Source: Pseudomonadota bacterium
Lineage (GTDB): Bacteria > Pseudomonadota > Alphaproteobacteria > Caulobacterales > Caulobacteraceae
Direction: 5' to 3'
Length of the DNA stretch: 37,955 bases
Assembly (NCBI GenBank): GCA_018241335.1
Contig: JAFEEA010000014.1
Coordinates: 1 to 37,955, forward strand
Within the stretch, counting starts at the first letter, position 1. The number at the start of each line of letters is the position of its first letter. The position numbers and the translations under genes were made by a program. Below are positions 1-6,248 of the stretch, piece after piece. Under the pieces are notes generated by a model. The model saw only the letters and a list, made by a program, of their open reading frames with translations. It was not told where the DNA came from and ran no database searches.

Positions 1-95
1 GAGGGGGATCGCTTCCAGAAGGCCATATGGGTCCGCACCGCGCTGCAGGCGGACAGTCCCAGGGCCAAGGCGATGATGAGGATTCGTCGAGTCAA
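1..95 (-). CDS. Start of a small lipoprotein gene, cut by the window edge
   Basis: The minus strand opens at a TTG (95-93) with a GGAGGGG Shine-Dalgarno eight bases upstream. The first 31 residues read as a lipoprotein signal: Arg-Arg at 3-4, a hydrophobic run IILALALGL, then the lipobox L-S-A-C with the lipidated cysteine at residue 17. A TATATT -10-like hexamer (125-120) lies about 25 bases before the start. The rest of the gene is outside the window, so no function can be given; residues after the cysteine (SAVRTHMAFWKRSP) are not diagnostic. The reading frame and export class are fairly clear, the identity is not. Confidence 0.6.
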   Translation of the reverse strand, partial: MTRRILIIALALGLSACSAVRTHMAFWKRSP

Positions 96-434
96 ACGCT
101 AGACCCCTCCAGCAACAACAATATATCGCCTGTCAGGAGAATTTGCATCCCAGATTATGCGTCACGTTTGTTTTTGCCGCAGGCGCCCCGGCTAGCCGCG
201 GAACACTGTTCTGCGCCTTTTTCGGTTCCGCCTGGCCGGTTCCAACGACGTGGCCTCCTGATCGTACTAGCCCTTCCATGATTCCGCCCCCACTCCGCCA
301 CATCCGGGGCCGCGAGCGCCCGTTTTGTCACGCGGCCAGGTGGAAATCTCGCGACTTCCGTCGCTGCTTCAGGCTATGGTCATTCCAAATGACACCGGTT
401 ACCACACTGCCGGCGCAGAGCACGGAGGACGCCT
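96..434. other. 339-bp intergenic region between divergent lipoprotein and esterase genes
   Basis: No convincing coding sequence is visible; ATG frames here are short and lack ribosome sites. It should hold the promoters of both flanking genes. On the minus strand TATATT (125-120) is a good -10 for the lipoprotein gene but its -35 (ATGCAA) is poor. On the plus strand TTGTCA (325-330) resembles a -35 but has no matching -10 at normal spacing. An 11-bp palindrome GAACA-C-TGTTC lies at 201-211 and could be an operator, possibly for the XRE protein encoded downstream, but nothing else supports this. The esterase ribosome site GGAGG is at 423-427. Confidence 0.5.
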
Positions 435-2042
435 ATGAACCCTGAGCGTGGCGCCCGCCCGTTAGCGCTGACGCGTCGAGACCTCGTCGCCGCCGGCGCG
501 GCGGCGGCGGGCTCGACCCAAGCCTGGGCCGCCCCCCTCGCCGACCCCACCGGCGCCTCCCCCGTGGCGAGCACGCGCGCCGGCCGTGTACGCGGCGGCG
601 TCGACCACGGCGTCCTGGTCTTCAAGGGCATCCCCTACGGCGACGACACCACGGGGCGGCGCTTCCTGCCGCCCCGCCCAGCGCCGTCCTGGGCCGGTGT
701 GCGAGAGGCGACGTCCTTCGGTCCAGCCTCGCCCCAGACCCATCCGCCGGAGCAAACGTCCGAGGACTGCCTCTATCTCAATGTCTGGACCCCGGCCCTC
801 GCCGACGGCGGACGTCGGCCGGTAATGGTCTACATCCATGGCGGCGCCCACTCCCACGGATCCGGATCGGACCCGACCTACGACGGCGTCAACCTCTGCC
901 GGCGGGGCGACGTGGTGGTGGTGACCCTGAACCACCGCCTCAGCGCCTTCGGCTATCTCTATCTCGGCCTGATCGGCGCCCCCGATCTGGCCGCCTCGGG
1001 CAATGTCGGCGGGCTGGACCTCGTGCTGGCCCTGCAATGGGTCAGAGACAACATCGCGGCCTTCGGCGGAGACCCTGGCCGGGTCATGATCTTTGGCCAG
1101 TCCGGCGGAGGCGACAAAGTCGGGACCCTGATGGCGACGCCGGCCGCCGCCGGCCTTTTCCACCGCGCCGCGACCATGAGCGGCCAGGCGATAACCGCCT
1201 CCGGCCCCCTGCACGCCACGGCGCGCGCTAGGGCGATCCTGGCCGCCCTCGACCTGCCCCCGGACCGGGCCGACGCGCTGCGAGCACTGCCCGCCGAACG
1301 TCTGCTGCAGGCCTGCGAGACCACCGACCCGTTGCTGGGCAAGGGCGGAGTCTTCTTCGGCCCGGTGCTCGACCAAGTGGTTCTTCAGCGCCACCCCTTC
1401 TATCCCGACGCCCCGCCGCAGTCGGCCGCCATTCCGATGATCGTGGGCAACACCCACGACGAAACCCGCTACTTCCTGCGCGACCCGAAGAACTTCACCC
1501 TCACCTGGGACGAGCTGCCGTCCCGTCTCGGCCCGGAGATGGTCGTCGACATCGACCCGCGCTACGTCGTCGCCCGCTACCGCCAGATCTACCCGGCCTA
1601 TTCGCCCAGCGACGTCTTCTTCGCCGCCACCACCGCCGGCCGGTCCTGGCGCGGCCACCTGATCGTCGCCGAGCAGCGCGCCCGCCAGCACACGCCCACC
1701 TGGATGTACGAGCTCGATTTCCGTTCCCCGGCAGAGGGGGGGCGGCTCGGCGCCTTCCACACCCTCGACATCCCCCTGGTCTTCGACAACTGCGACAAGC
1801 CTGGCTCCCTCACCGGGACCGGCCCCGAGGCGCGCGCCTGCGCCGCGGCCATGAGCGGCGCCTTCATCGCCCTGGCCCGCCACGGCGATCCGAACGGGGC
1901 GGGACCACCCGCCTGGCCGCGGTACGACCTGACCCGGCGGCCGACGATGCTGTTCGACGCTACATCGCGCGTCGCCGACGATCCCAGAGACGAAGAGCGG
2001 CGCCTGTTCGCCGCCGTGCCCTACATCAAGCCGGGAACCTGA
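435..2042 (+). CDS. Tat-exported type B carboxylesterase
   Basis: A 535-residue alpha/beta hydrolase of the carboxylesterase type B family, which hydrolyses carboxylic esters; the substrate cannot be told. The N-terminus carries a Tat-like signal, L-T-R-R-D-L at 12-17 followed by an alanine-rich segment, so it probably acts in the periplasm. Family landmarks are present: the oxyanion HGG at 135-137, EDCLYLNVW at 110-118, the nucleophile elbow GQSGGG with Ser223, an acidic residue in the NTHDETRYF segment and the catalytic His in GAFHTLDIPLVF. The length matches the family. GGAGG six bases upstream supports this ATG. The XRE gene follows after 11 bp, so the two may be cotranscribed. Confidence 0.9.
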   Translation: MNPERGARPLALTRRDLVAAGAAAAGSTQAWAAPLADPTGASPVASTRAGRVRGGVDHGVLVFKGIPYGDDTTGRRFLPPRPAPSWAGVREATSFGPASPQTHPPEQTSEDCLYLNVWTPALADGGRRPVMVYIHGGAHSHGSGSDPTYDGVNLCRRGDVVVVTLNHRLSAFGYLYLGLIGAPDLAASGNVGGLDLVLALQWVRDNIAAFGGDPGRVMIFGQSGGGDKVGTLMATPAAAGLFHRAATMSGQAITASGPLHATARARAILAALDLPPDRADALRALPAERLLQACETTDPLLGKGGVFFGPVLDQVVLQRHPFYPDAPPQSAAIPMIVGNTHDETRYFLRDPKNFTLTWDELPSRLGPEMVVDIDPRYVVARYRQIYPAYSPSDVFFAATTAGRSWRGHLIVAEQRARQHTPTWMYELDFRSPAEGGRLGAFHTLDIPLVFDNCDKPGSLTGTGPEARACAAAMSGAFIALARHGDPNGAGPPAWPRYDLTRRPTMLFDATSRVADDPRDEERRLFAAVPYIKPGT

Positions 2043-2053
2043 ACCGCGAGACT

Positions 2054-2323
2054 ATGGCCAGCATCATCTTCAGCGACGAGTACGCCATCCTGCCGGCCCT
2101 GATGGTCGAGCATCGCCGCCGCGCGGGCCTGACCCAGCGCGCCCTGGCTGACCGCATCCGCCGCTCGCAGTCCCACGTCTACAAGATGGAGACAGGTCAG
2201 CGCCGCATCGAGCTGATCGAGTTCTGTCGGTACATCGAGGCCGCCGGCGGCGATCCCGTCGACGCCCTGGCAGGCTTGCTGGACCGGTTGCAGCCGGCTC
2301 TGGCGCAAGCGACGGTGGCCTGA
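2054..2323 (+). CDS. XRE-family helix-turn-helix regulator
   Basis: An 89-residue DNA-binding protein that is almost only a Cro/C1-type HTH domain. Residues 13-70 give the five-helix pattern: LMVEHRRRAGLTQRALADRI, then the recognition helix around RRSQSHVYKMETGQRRI, then the final helices LIEFCRYIEAAGGDP. There is no sensor or protease domain, so it may act as a constitutive repressor or need a partner. It starts 11 bp after the esterase stop, which suggests a shared transcript and possible control of the esterase promoter. Its own ribosome site is weak, which fits translation from an operon message. The target site is not known; the palindrome at 201-211 is one candidate. Confidence 0.85.
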   Translation: MASIIFSDEYAILPALMVEHRRRAGLTQRALADRIRRSQSHVYKMETGQRRIELIEFCRYIEAAGGDPVDALAGLLDRLQPALAQATVA

Positions 2324-2331
2324 CGATCGCC

Positions 2332-2380
2332 GGGCGACACGTCGCCCACAAAAACAACGCCAAGCGGCGCTTGGGTTTGT
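2332..2380 (+). terminator. Tandem hairpins ending the esterase/XRE unit
   Basis: Nine bases after the XRE stop there is a perfect hairpin, GGGCGAC at 2332-2338 and GTCGCCC at 2341-2347. A second follows, CCAAGC-ggc-GCTTGG at 2360-2374, with GTTTGT after it and an A-rich stretch before it. The second has the form of an intrinsic terminator with a short U-rich tail. It separates the esterase/XRE unit from bolA, whose promoter must lie just after (TATAC at 2396-2400 is a possible -10). Confidence 0.55.
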
Positions 2381-2431
2381 CAGCCTGTTAATCAATATAC
2401 CGCATCTTCAAAGACGAGACGGGAGCCCCCC

Positions 2432-2671
2432 ATGCCCATGCCGGCCGCGCAGCTGGAAGCCGACCTCCGCGAGGCCTTTCCGGACGCCGATATCTTCATC
2501 GAGGACCTGGCCGGGGACGGCGACCACTACAAGGCGCGCATCGCCTCTCCGTCGTTCAATGGCCTGCCCCGGGTGCGCCAGCACCAGCTCGTCTATGCGG
2601 CGCTGAAGGGCAAGGTGGGCGGCGAGTTGCACGCCCTGGCCCTTGAAACCACCGGCAAGCCGGCGGGCTGA
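2432..2671 (+). CDS. BolA-family protein
   Basis: A 79-residue protein of the short BolA type (YrbA/IbaG-like). BolA proteins bind monothiol CGFS glutaredoxins through a shared [2Fe-2S] cluster and take part in iron sensing and iron-sulfur trafficking in the cytoplasm. Seen here: a variable N-terminus with FPDADIFIEDLAGDGDHYK, the central SPSFNGLPRVRQHQLVY (the conserved F-x-G-x-x-R-V-x-x-H-Q-x-V-Y pattern), and a C-terminal helix ending HALALETTGKPAG. GGGAG upstream of the ATG supports the start; an in-frame ATG two codons later is an alternative. The CGFS glutaredoxin partner is encoded 960 bp downstream, with an aldo/keto reductase-like gene between them, 3 bp from this stop. Confidence 0.92.
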   Translation: MPMPAAQLEADLREAFPDADIFIEDLAGDGDHYKARIASPSFNGLPRVRQHQLVYAALKGKVGGELHALALETTGKPAG

Positions 2672-2674
2672 CCC

Positions 2675-3553
2675 GTGCGTTATCGCCCCCTTGGCAAGGC
2701 CGGAATGGCCATCTCGACCTTGAGCATCGTGCTCAGCGGCGAGCGCTGTGGTGGCGATCCCGATGCGTGGCTGGCGTTCATCCATGGCGCCTTCGAGAGC
2801 GGCGTGAACACCTTCGAACTGATCAGCCCCACCCCGGCCTTGCTGGAGGGCCTGGCCTACGCCGTGCGCTCGGTGGAGCGGAGACTTGTGTTCGTCGCCC
2901 TGCGCCTGCCCGACAACCTCACGCCCGACGAGATTGTCGCCGATGTTGACCGCGTGCTGGCGGCGACCGGTCTGGAAATGCTCGACCTGGCGATCCTGAA
3001 CGGTGAGTCCGACCCACACAATGATTGCGTCTGGGCGCTGGAGGATCTGCGCGCCACTTCTCGCGTGCGCCGCCTCGGAATCGTGGCCGAGAGCGACGAA
3101 GCCATGCGCCATGTCCACGGCGGCGCCTTCGACGTCTTGATCGCGCCCTTCAACCTGCTCTCGGGCTGGCGCGAGCGGCTGCGCGTGCGCACCGCCGCCG
3201 AGAAGGGCATGTCGGTGATCGCCAGCAATCATTTCCCGGACGAGGCCCGCGCCATGGCCGAGCCAAAGGCGCCCAAGCGCCGCTGGTTCTCCAAGCCTTA
3301 TCCCCTGGCCGGCCTCGGGGCCTATAATTTCCTGCACGATACCTACGGCTGGAACGCCGAGGAGATCTGCCTTGGCTACGCCCTCACCGAGACGGCTCTG
3401 GCCTCGGTCACGGTCGAGGTCGCCAGCCTCAAGCACCTGGAGGCCCTGGCCGAGGTCACGGAGCGCGACCTGCCGGCGGCCGTCGCCGCCCAGATCGAAA
3501 TGGCGCGCTTCTCCGCCGAACGGGCCGCCGGGACCGAGCGCCGCAGAGCCTGA
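2675..3553 (+). CDS. Aldo/keto reductase-like protein lacking the catalytic tetrad
   Basis: A 292-residue protein whose N-terminus (RYRPLGKAGMAISTLSI) and overall layout match the aldo/keto reductase barrel. The usual Asp-Tyr-Lys-His tetrad appears lost: the D-T-A-x-x-Y segment reads E48-L-I-S-P-T53, the lysine position in the next strand is R77 (FVALRL), and the histidine of D-L-Y-L-L-H is N109 (DLAILN). The C-terminal NADPH-binding segment is also unlike the family. It is therefore probably not a reductase and may be a binding or scaffold protein. The GTG start lies 3 bp after bolA, so it is translated with bolA; the CGFS glutaredoxin follows. The residue matches are by eye, without a structural alignment. 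Confidence 0.75.
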   Translation: MRYRPLGKAGMAISTLSIVLSGERCGGDPDAWLAFIHGAFESGVNTFELISPTPALLEGLAYAVRSVERRLVFVALRLPDNLTPDEIVADVDRVLAATGLEMLDLAILNGESDPHNDCVWALEDLRATSRVRRLGIVAESDEAMRHVHGGAFDVLIAPFNLLSGWRERLRVRTAAEKGMSVIASNHFPDEARAMAEPKAPKRRWFSKPYPLAGLGAYNFLHDTYGWNAEEICLGYALTETALASVTVEVASLKHLEALAEVTERDLPAAVAAQIEMARFSAERAAGTERRRA

Positions 3554-3561
3554 CGCCGCGC

Positions 3562-3590
3562 TTGACCGGCGGGCCTCGGCTCCCTAGCTC
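3562..3590 (+). promoter_or_regulatory. Candidate housekeeping promoter for the CGFS glutaredoxin
   Basis: TTGACC at 3562-3567 and TAGCTC at 3585-3590 are separated by 17 bp, a good match to the Caulobacter housekeeping pattern (TTGAC and GCTA-type -10). Initiation near 3597 would leave a leader of about 34 bases before the GTG at 3631. The TTG of the -35 box is in frame with the glutaredoxin, which could mislead start calling. Confidence 0.5.
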
Positions 3591-3630
3591 TAGGTCACCG
3601 CGATTTTCCTTTTGCCGAAAGGGCGCCGCC

Positions 3631-3978
3631 GTGAGCGAAGCCACCCTATCCGCCGATCCCGTCCACGAGTTCATCGCCAAGACGGTGGGCGACCACGCCG
3701 TGGTCCTGTTCATGAAGGGCGTGCCCGACGAGCCGCGCTGCGGCTTTTCCTCCATCGCCGTGCAGATCCTGGATCACCTCGGCGTCGATTTCGTCGGCGT
3801 CGACGTGCTGCAGAGCGACGACCTGCGCCAGGGCATCAAGACCTTCTCCGATTGGCCGACCATCCCGCAGCTCTATGTGAAGGGCGAATTCCTGGGCGGG
3901 TCGGACATCGTCCGCGAGATGTTCCAGTCGGGCGAGCTCAAGGGCTTCCTGGCCGAAAAGGGCGTCCTGCCCGCTTGA
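3631..3978 (+). CDS. grxD: Monothiol CGFS glutaredoxin (Grx4/GrxD type)
   Basis: A 115-residue cytoplasmic monothiol glutaredoxin that binds a glutathione-ligated [2Fe-2S] cluster and passes it to targets or to BolA. The active site C37-G-F-S40 is preceded by KGVPDEPR, and the glutathione-contacting WPTIPQLY and GGSDIVREM segments are present. The GTG at 3631 is preferred: it has AAAGGG eight bases upstream and gives the usual length. The upstream in-frame TTG at 3562 lies inside a -35 box. The linkage to bolA upstream is the well-known functional pairing. The thioesterase gene overlaps its stop codon. Confidence 0.93.
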   Translation: MSEATLSADPVHEFIAKTVGDHAVVLFMKGVPDEPRCGFSSIAVQILDHLGVDFVGVDVLQSDDLRQGIKTFSDWPTIPQLYVKGEFLGGSDIVREMFQSGELKGFLAEKGVLPA

Positions 3979-4397
3979 GCCCCCCGGCGATAGAGCCGCC
4001 GCCCGGCCGCCAGGTCTTCCAGCGCACCTTCACGCCCGTTCCCGCCGACATCGACGAGAACGGGCACGTGAACAATGTCGTCTACCTGGGCTGGGTCCAG
4101 GCCATGGCCATCGCCCACTGGGAGGCGCGCCTGCCCCTGGAGGAACAGGCCAAATGGGCCTGGATCGTGTTGCGCCACGAGGTCGACTACCGCCGCCCAC
4201 TCCTCCCCGGCGAAACCGCCACCGCCCGCACCTGGGTGGACGAGCACACCCATGGCGCCAAGTTCGACCGCTTCGTGCGCATCGATGGCCCGGACGGCGC
4301 CATGTGCGCCCAGGCGCGCACGGTCTGGTGCCTGATCGACGCCGAAACTCGCCGCCCCGCGCGCGTGCCCAAGGAAATGGCGGCGGTGTTCCTCTAG
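3975..4397 (+). CDS. Hotdog-fold acyl-CoA thioesterase (4HBT/YbgC-like)
   Basis: A 140-residue protein of the 4-hydroxybenzoyl-CoA thioesterase superfamily, hydrolysing acyl-CoA thioesters in the cytoplasm; the chain-length preference is unknown. The signature D25-I-D27-E-N-G-H-V-N-N-V-V-Y runs to residue 37, with D27 in the catalytic aspartate position, followed by the central helix and strands (VLRHEVDYRRPLLPGE, ARTVWCLID). No ATG or GTG is early enough; a TTG at 3975 overlaps the glutaredoxin stop as TTGA, giving translational coupling. The gene converges with the DUF2239 gene and the two stop codons share CTAG at 4394-4397. A role beside BolA/Grx is not evident. Confidence 0.85.
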   Translation: MSPPAIEPPPGRQVFQRTFTPVPADIDENGHVNNVVYLGWVQAMAIAHWEARLPLEEQAKWAWIVLRHEVDYRRPLLPGETATARTWVDEHTHGAKFDRFVRIDGPDGAMCAQARTVWCLIDAETRRPARVPKEMAAVFL

Positions 4398-4969
4398 CCG
4401 CCCGCCAGCCGGCGGATTTCGTCGGCGATGTCGGCGGGCCACGCCGCCAACAGGCCGTCCAGGCGTTCACGCTGGCCCGCGAACAATGACCGAGCCGCCT
4501 CCTCGAAGCCCGGAAGATCTCCGGCCATGGCCGACATGAAGCGATAGGCGACGTCTGCCCGCGCCCGCGCCGCACCGGCGTCGGATCGGCGCGCCGCCTC
4601 GACCAGCCTGCGAAGCGTGACCGAAGCGCCCCCGGGCTGGCGCGCCAGCCAATCCCAGTGCCGGGGCAGCAGTGTCACCTCGCGAGGCACAACCCCCAGC
4701 TTGGGCCGGCCGCGCCGGGCCGCGCCGCCGTCGGGGCGGGCATAGCGCGCCACCACCTCCGCCTCGCCGCCGCGAAGATCGAGATCGACCACCTCGGCGG
4801 TGTCGCGGTCGAAGACCAGCACCGCGCCATCCATGGCTTCGTCCTGCGCCCGGCGCGCCGCGGCGGCGGCTTGCGAAAGGCTCCCCTCCCCGATCCGCAC
4901 GCCGCCCGCGAAGGCGACGAAGCGCTTCGCGGGCCCTTCCGCCGCAGCCGGTTCGCCTGGAGTCGTCAT
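4394..4969 (-). CDS. DUF2239 family protein
   Basis: A 191-residue protein matching the DUF2239 family as I recall it, whose function is unknown. Landmarks are the N-terminal RFVAFAGGVRIGEGSL strand region, the FDRDTAEVVDLDLRG segment, a basic GRPKLGVVPREVTLLPRHWDWL stretch in the middle (about residues 90-111) and a helical C-terminus. The middle segment plus repeated arginines could contact nucleic acid, but this is inference. It has no signal peptide or membrane segment, so it is cytoplasmic. It is divergent from the GIY-YIG-like gene across 63 bp that hold a 14-bp palindrome, which suggests joint control. Confidence 0.8.
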   Translation of the reverse strand: MTTPGEPAAAEGPAKRFVAFAGGVRIGEGSLSQAAAAARRAQDEAMDGAVLVFDRDTAEVVDLDLRGGEAEVVARYARPDGGAARRGRPKLGVVPREVTLLPRHWDWLARQPGGASVTLRRLVEAARRSDAGAARARADVAYRFMSAMAGDLPGFEEAARSLFAGQRERLDGLLAAWPADIADEIRRLAGG

Positions 4970-4977
4970 TTCTCGTA

Positions 4978-5017
4978 TTTACCCGGGTAAAATTGACGTT
5001 TAAATATAACCCGGATA
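4978..5017. promoter_or_regulatory. Palindromic operator-like site between DUF2239 and GIY-YIG genes
   Basis: TTTACCCGGGTAAA at 4978-4991 is a perfect 14-bp palindrome. A looser copy of its core, AACCCGGATA, is centred 28 bp away at 5008-5017. It occupies the 63-bp gap between two divergent starts, so a dimeric regulator bound here could control both. A TATAAC hexamer (5005-5010) could serve as -10 for the rightward gene, and would overlap the second copy. No regulator gene is adjacent. Confidence 0.55.
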
Positions 5018-5032
5018 GAAATGGAGGTCACC

Positions 5033-5368
5033 ATGGACCGGCAGGACCGCAAGGCCGCCATCGCCGCCTACAAGGAACGCAAGCCGGCCTTTGGCGTCTT
5101 CGCCGTCATCTGCGAGGCCACCCGTCAAGCGTGGGTGGGGCGCAGCCGCCATGTCGACAACCAGCGGAACGGCCTGTGGTTCGGCCTCAGGATGGGCGCC
5201 AGCCCCTACGCCTCGCTGCAGGCCGCCTGGCGCGAGCACGGTGAGGCGCAGTTCCGCTACGAGGAACTCGAACGCCTGCGGGAAGACTACCCCGAGATCG
5301 GCCGCATGGACGAACTGAAAGCCCGCCAGGCGCTGTGGAAGGCGCGTCTGCAGGCCACAGCGCTCTGA
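5033..5368 (+). CDS. GIY-YIG-like domain protein, active-site tyrosines changed
   Basis: A 111-residue protein built around a GIY-YIG-type fold: the first strand reads GVFAVIC (about 25-31) and the second AWVGRS, then an Arg-containing helix NQRNGLWFGLRMG, then LQAAWREHG and FRYEELERL. This resembles the LuxR-like GIY-YIG subgroup. The tyrosines that define the nuclease motif are Phe and Trp here, so nuclease activity is doubtful. The ATG at 5033 is chosen because GGAGG lies five bases before it; the in-frame ATG at 5021 overlaps that ribosome site. It is divergent from the DUF2239 gene and convergent with the VOC gene. Its cellular role is unknown. Confidence 0.75.
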   Translation: MDRQDRKAAIAAYKERKPAFGVFAVICEATRQAWVGRSRHVDNQRNGLWFGLRMGASPYASLQAAWREHGEAQFRYEELERLREDYPEIGRMDELKARQALWKARLQATAL

Positions 5369-5382
5369 CGGGGCCGGCGTCC

Positions 5383-5739
5383 CTATTCCTCGGCCGGCTC
5401 CCAGAGCTCGATGGGGTTGCCCTCAGGGTCATGGATGCGGGCGAAGCGGCCGACCTCGGGGCTGTCCCAGGCGGGATCGGTCTTCACCTCGACGCCGGCT
5501 TGGCGCAGGCGCGCCAGCAGTCCGCCCAGGTCCGTGACCCTGAAATTGATCATCCAGGCCTTGTCAGCGGGCCAGTAGTCGGTCCCAGCGGCAAAGGGCA
5601 TGAACACCGTGGGACCCGCGGCCTGGTCCCAATGCATCTGCCCCTCGACGACCACGCCCAGGTGGTCGCGGTACCAGGCCGACAAGGCGTCCGGATCCCT
5701 GGCCCGGAAAAAGAACCCACCGATCCCGGTCACGGCCAT
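5383..5739 (-). CDS. VOC-family (glyoxalase/dioxygenase fold) protein
   Basis: A 118-residue vicinal-oxygen-chelate protein with two beta-alpha-beta-beta-beta modules. It opens with VTGIGGFFFRARDPDALSAW (first strand and helix, residues 3-22) and closes with ARIHDPEGNPIELWEPAEE, the typical C-terminal metal-site strand with the final glutamate. Members isomerise, cleave or simply bind small ligands, and this one cannot be assigned. The start at 5739 has GGAGGG just upstream; a longer reading upstream would be arginine- and glycine-rich and unlike the family. Convergent with the GIY-YIG-like gene, 14 bp apart. Confidence 0.85.
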   Translation of the reverse strand: MAVTGIGGFFFRARDPDALSAWYRDHLGVVVEGQMHWDQAAGPTVFMPFAAGTDYWPADKAWMINFRVTDLGGLLARLRQAGVEVKTDPAWDSPEVGRFARIHDPEGNPIELWEPAEE

Positions 5740-5765
5740 GTCGCCCTCCAGCCCTTGCGCTTCCA

Positions 5766-5818
5766 GGCTACCGCCTGAAGGGCGAATGCCAAGGGCCGAT
5801 GTAACCGAGACGGTAGCC
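5766..5818. repeat. 8-bp inverted repeat downstream of the GtrA gene
   Basis: GGCTACCG (5766-5773) and CGGTAGCC (5811-5818) form a perfect inverted repeat with a 37-bp spacer, just past the GtrA stop. It could be a weak transcript end or an operator for the VOC gene; there is no U-run, so the role is open. Confidence 0.3.
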
Positions 5819-5822
5819 GGTC

Positions 5823-6248
5823 CTAGTCGTACGCCGCCGCCGCGTCGTCGGCCTCGCCGAACGGGCGCTGGAAGGCCCACAGCTTGGAGACCACGAAGGA
5901 GACCACCGGCACCACCGTCAGGGCCGGAATCAGGGCGAAGCGGTACGGCCAGTGGGCCAGGGCGGTGAACACATAGACGATGGCCTCGTTCAGCCCGAAC
6001 ATCGCCAGGGACACGGTCATGAACCGGGCGAACTGGTTCCAGTCTCGGGCCGGGCGGCCGAACGTCGCCATCGAATTTCCGAAGTACGAGAAGGTGAAGG
6101 CGCTGGCGTAGCCGACCACATTGGCCGTCAGAGGGGCCACCTTCAGCAGGTCGTTCACCGCCAGGCCGACGCCGGCATGGATGATGGTGGCGATGATCCC
6201 GATGACCAGGAAGCCGACCACCTCGCGCTTCAGCGTCGGGGACTTCAC
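5823..6248 (-). CDS. GtrA-family membrane protein
   Basis: A 141-residue inner-membrane protein of the GtrA/DPMS family with four predicted membrane segments (EVVGFLVIGIIATIIHAGVG; ANVVGYASAFTFSYFGNS; ARFMTVSLAMFGLNEAIVYV; the segment ending VPVVSFVVSKLWAF). GtrA proteins act with a GtrB-type GT2 enzyme, most likely moving polyprenyl-phosphate sugar across the membrane. The conserved N-x-x-x-TFGRP and the C-terminal SKLWAFQRPF are visible. The GTG start overlaps the methyltransferase stop as GTGA (6248-6245). It is the last gene of the GT2-methyltransferase-GtrA operon. Confidence 0.88.
   Translation of the reverse strand: MKSPTLKREVVGFLVIGIIATIIHAGVGLAVNDLLKVAPLTANVVGYASAFTFSYFGNSMATFGRPARDWNQFARFMTVSLAMFGLNEAIVYVFTALAHWPYRFALIPALTVVPVVSFVVSKLWAFQRPFGEADDAAAAYD

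Noticed and set aside
201-211. GAACACTGTTC palindrome as an SOS box
   Set aside because: The spacing is three bases rather than the seven required for the alphaproteobacterial LexA site.
3562-3630. An extended N-terminus for the glutaredoxin starting at TTG 3562
   Set aside because: The TTG lies in a -35 box, the extra residues are basic and unlike the family, and GTG 3631 has a good ribosome site.
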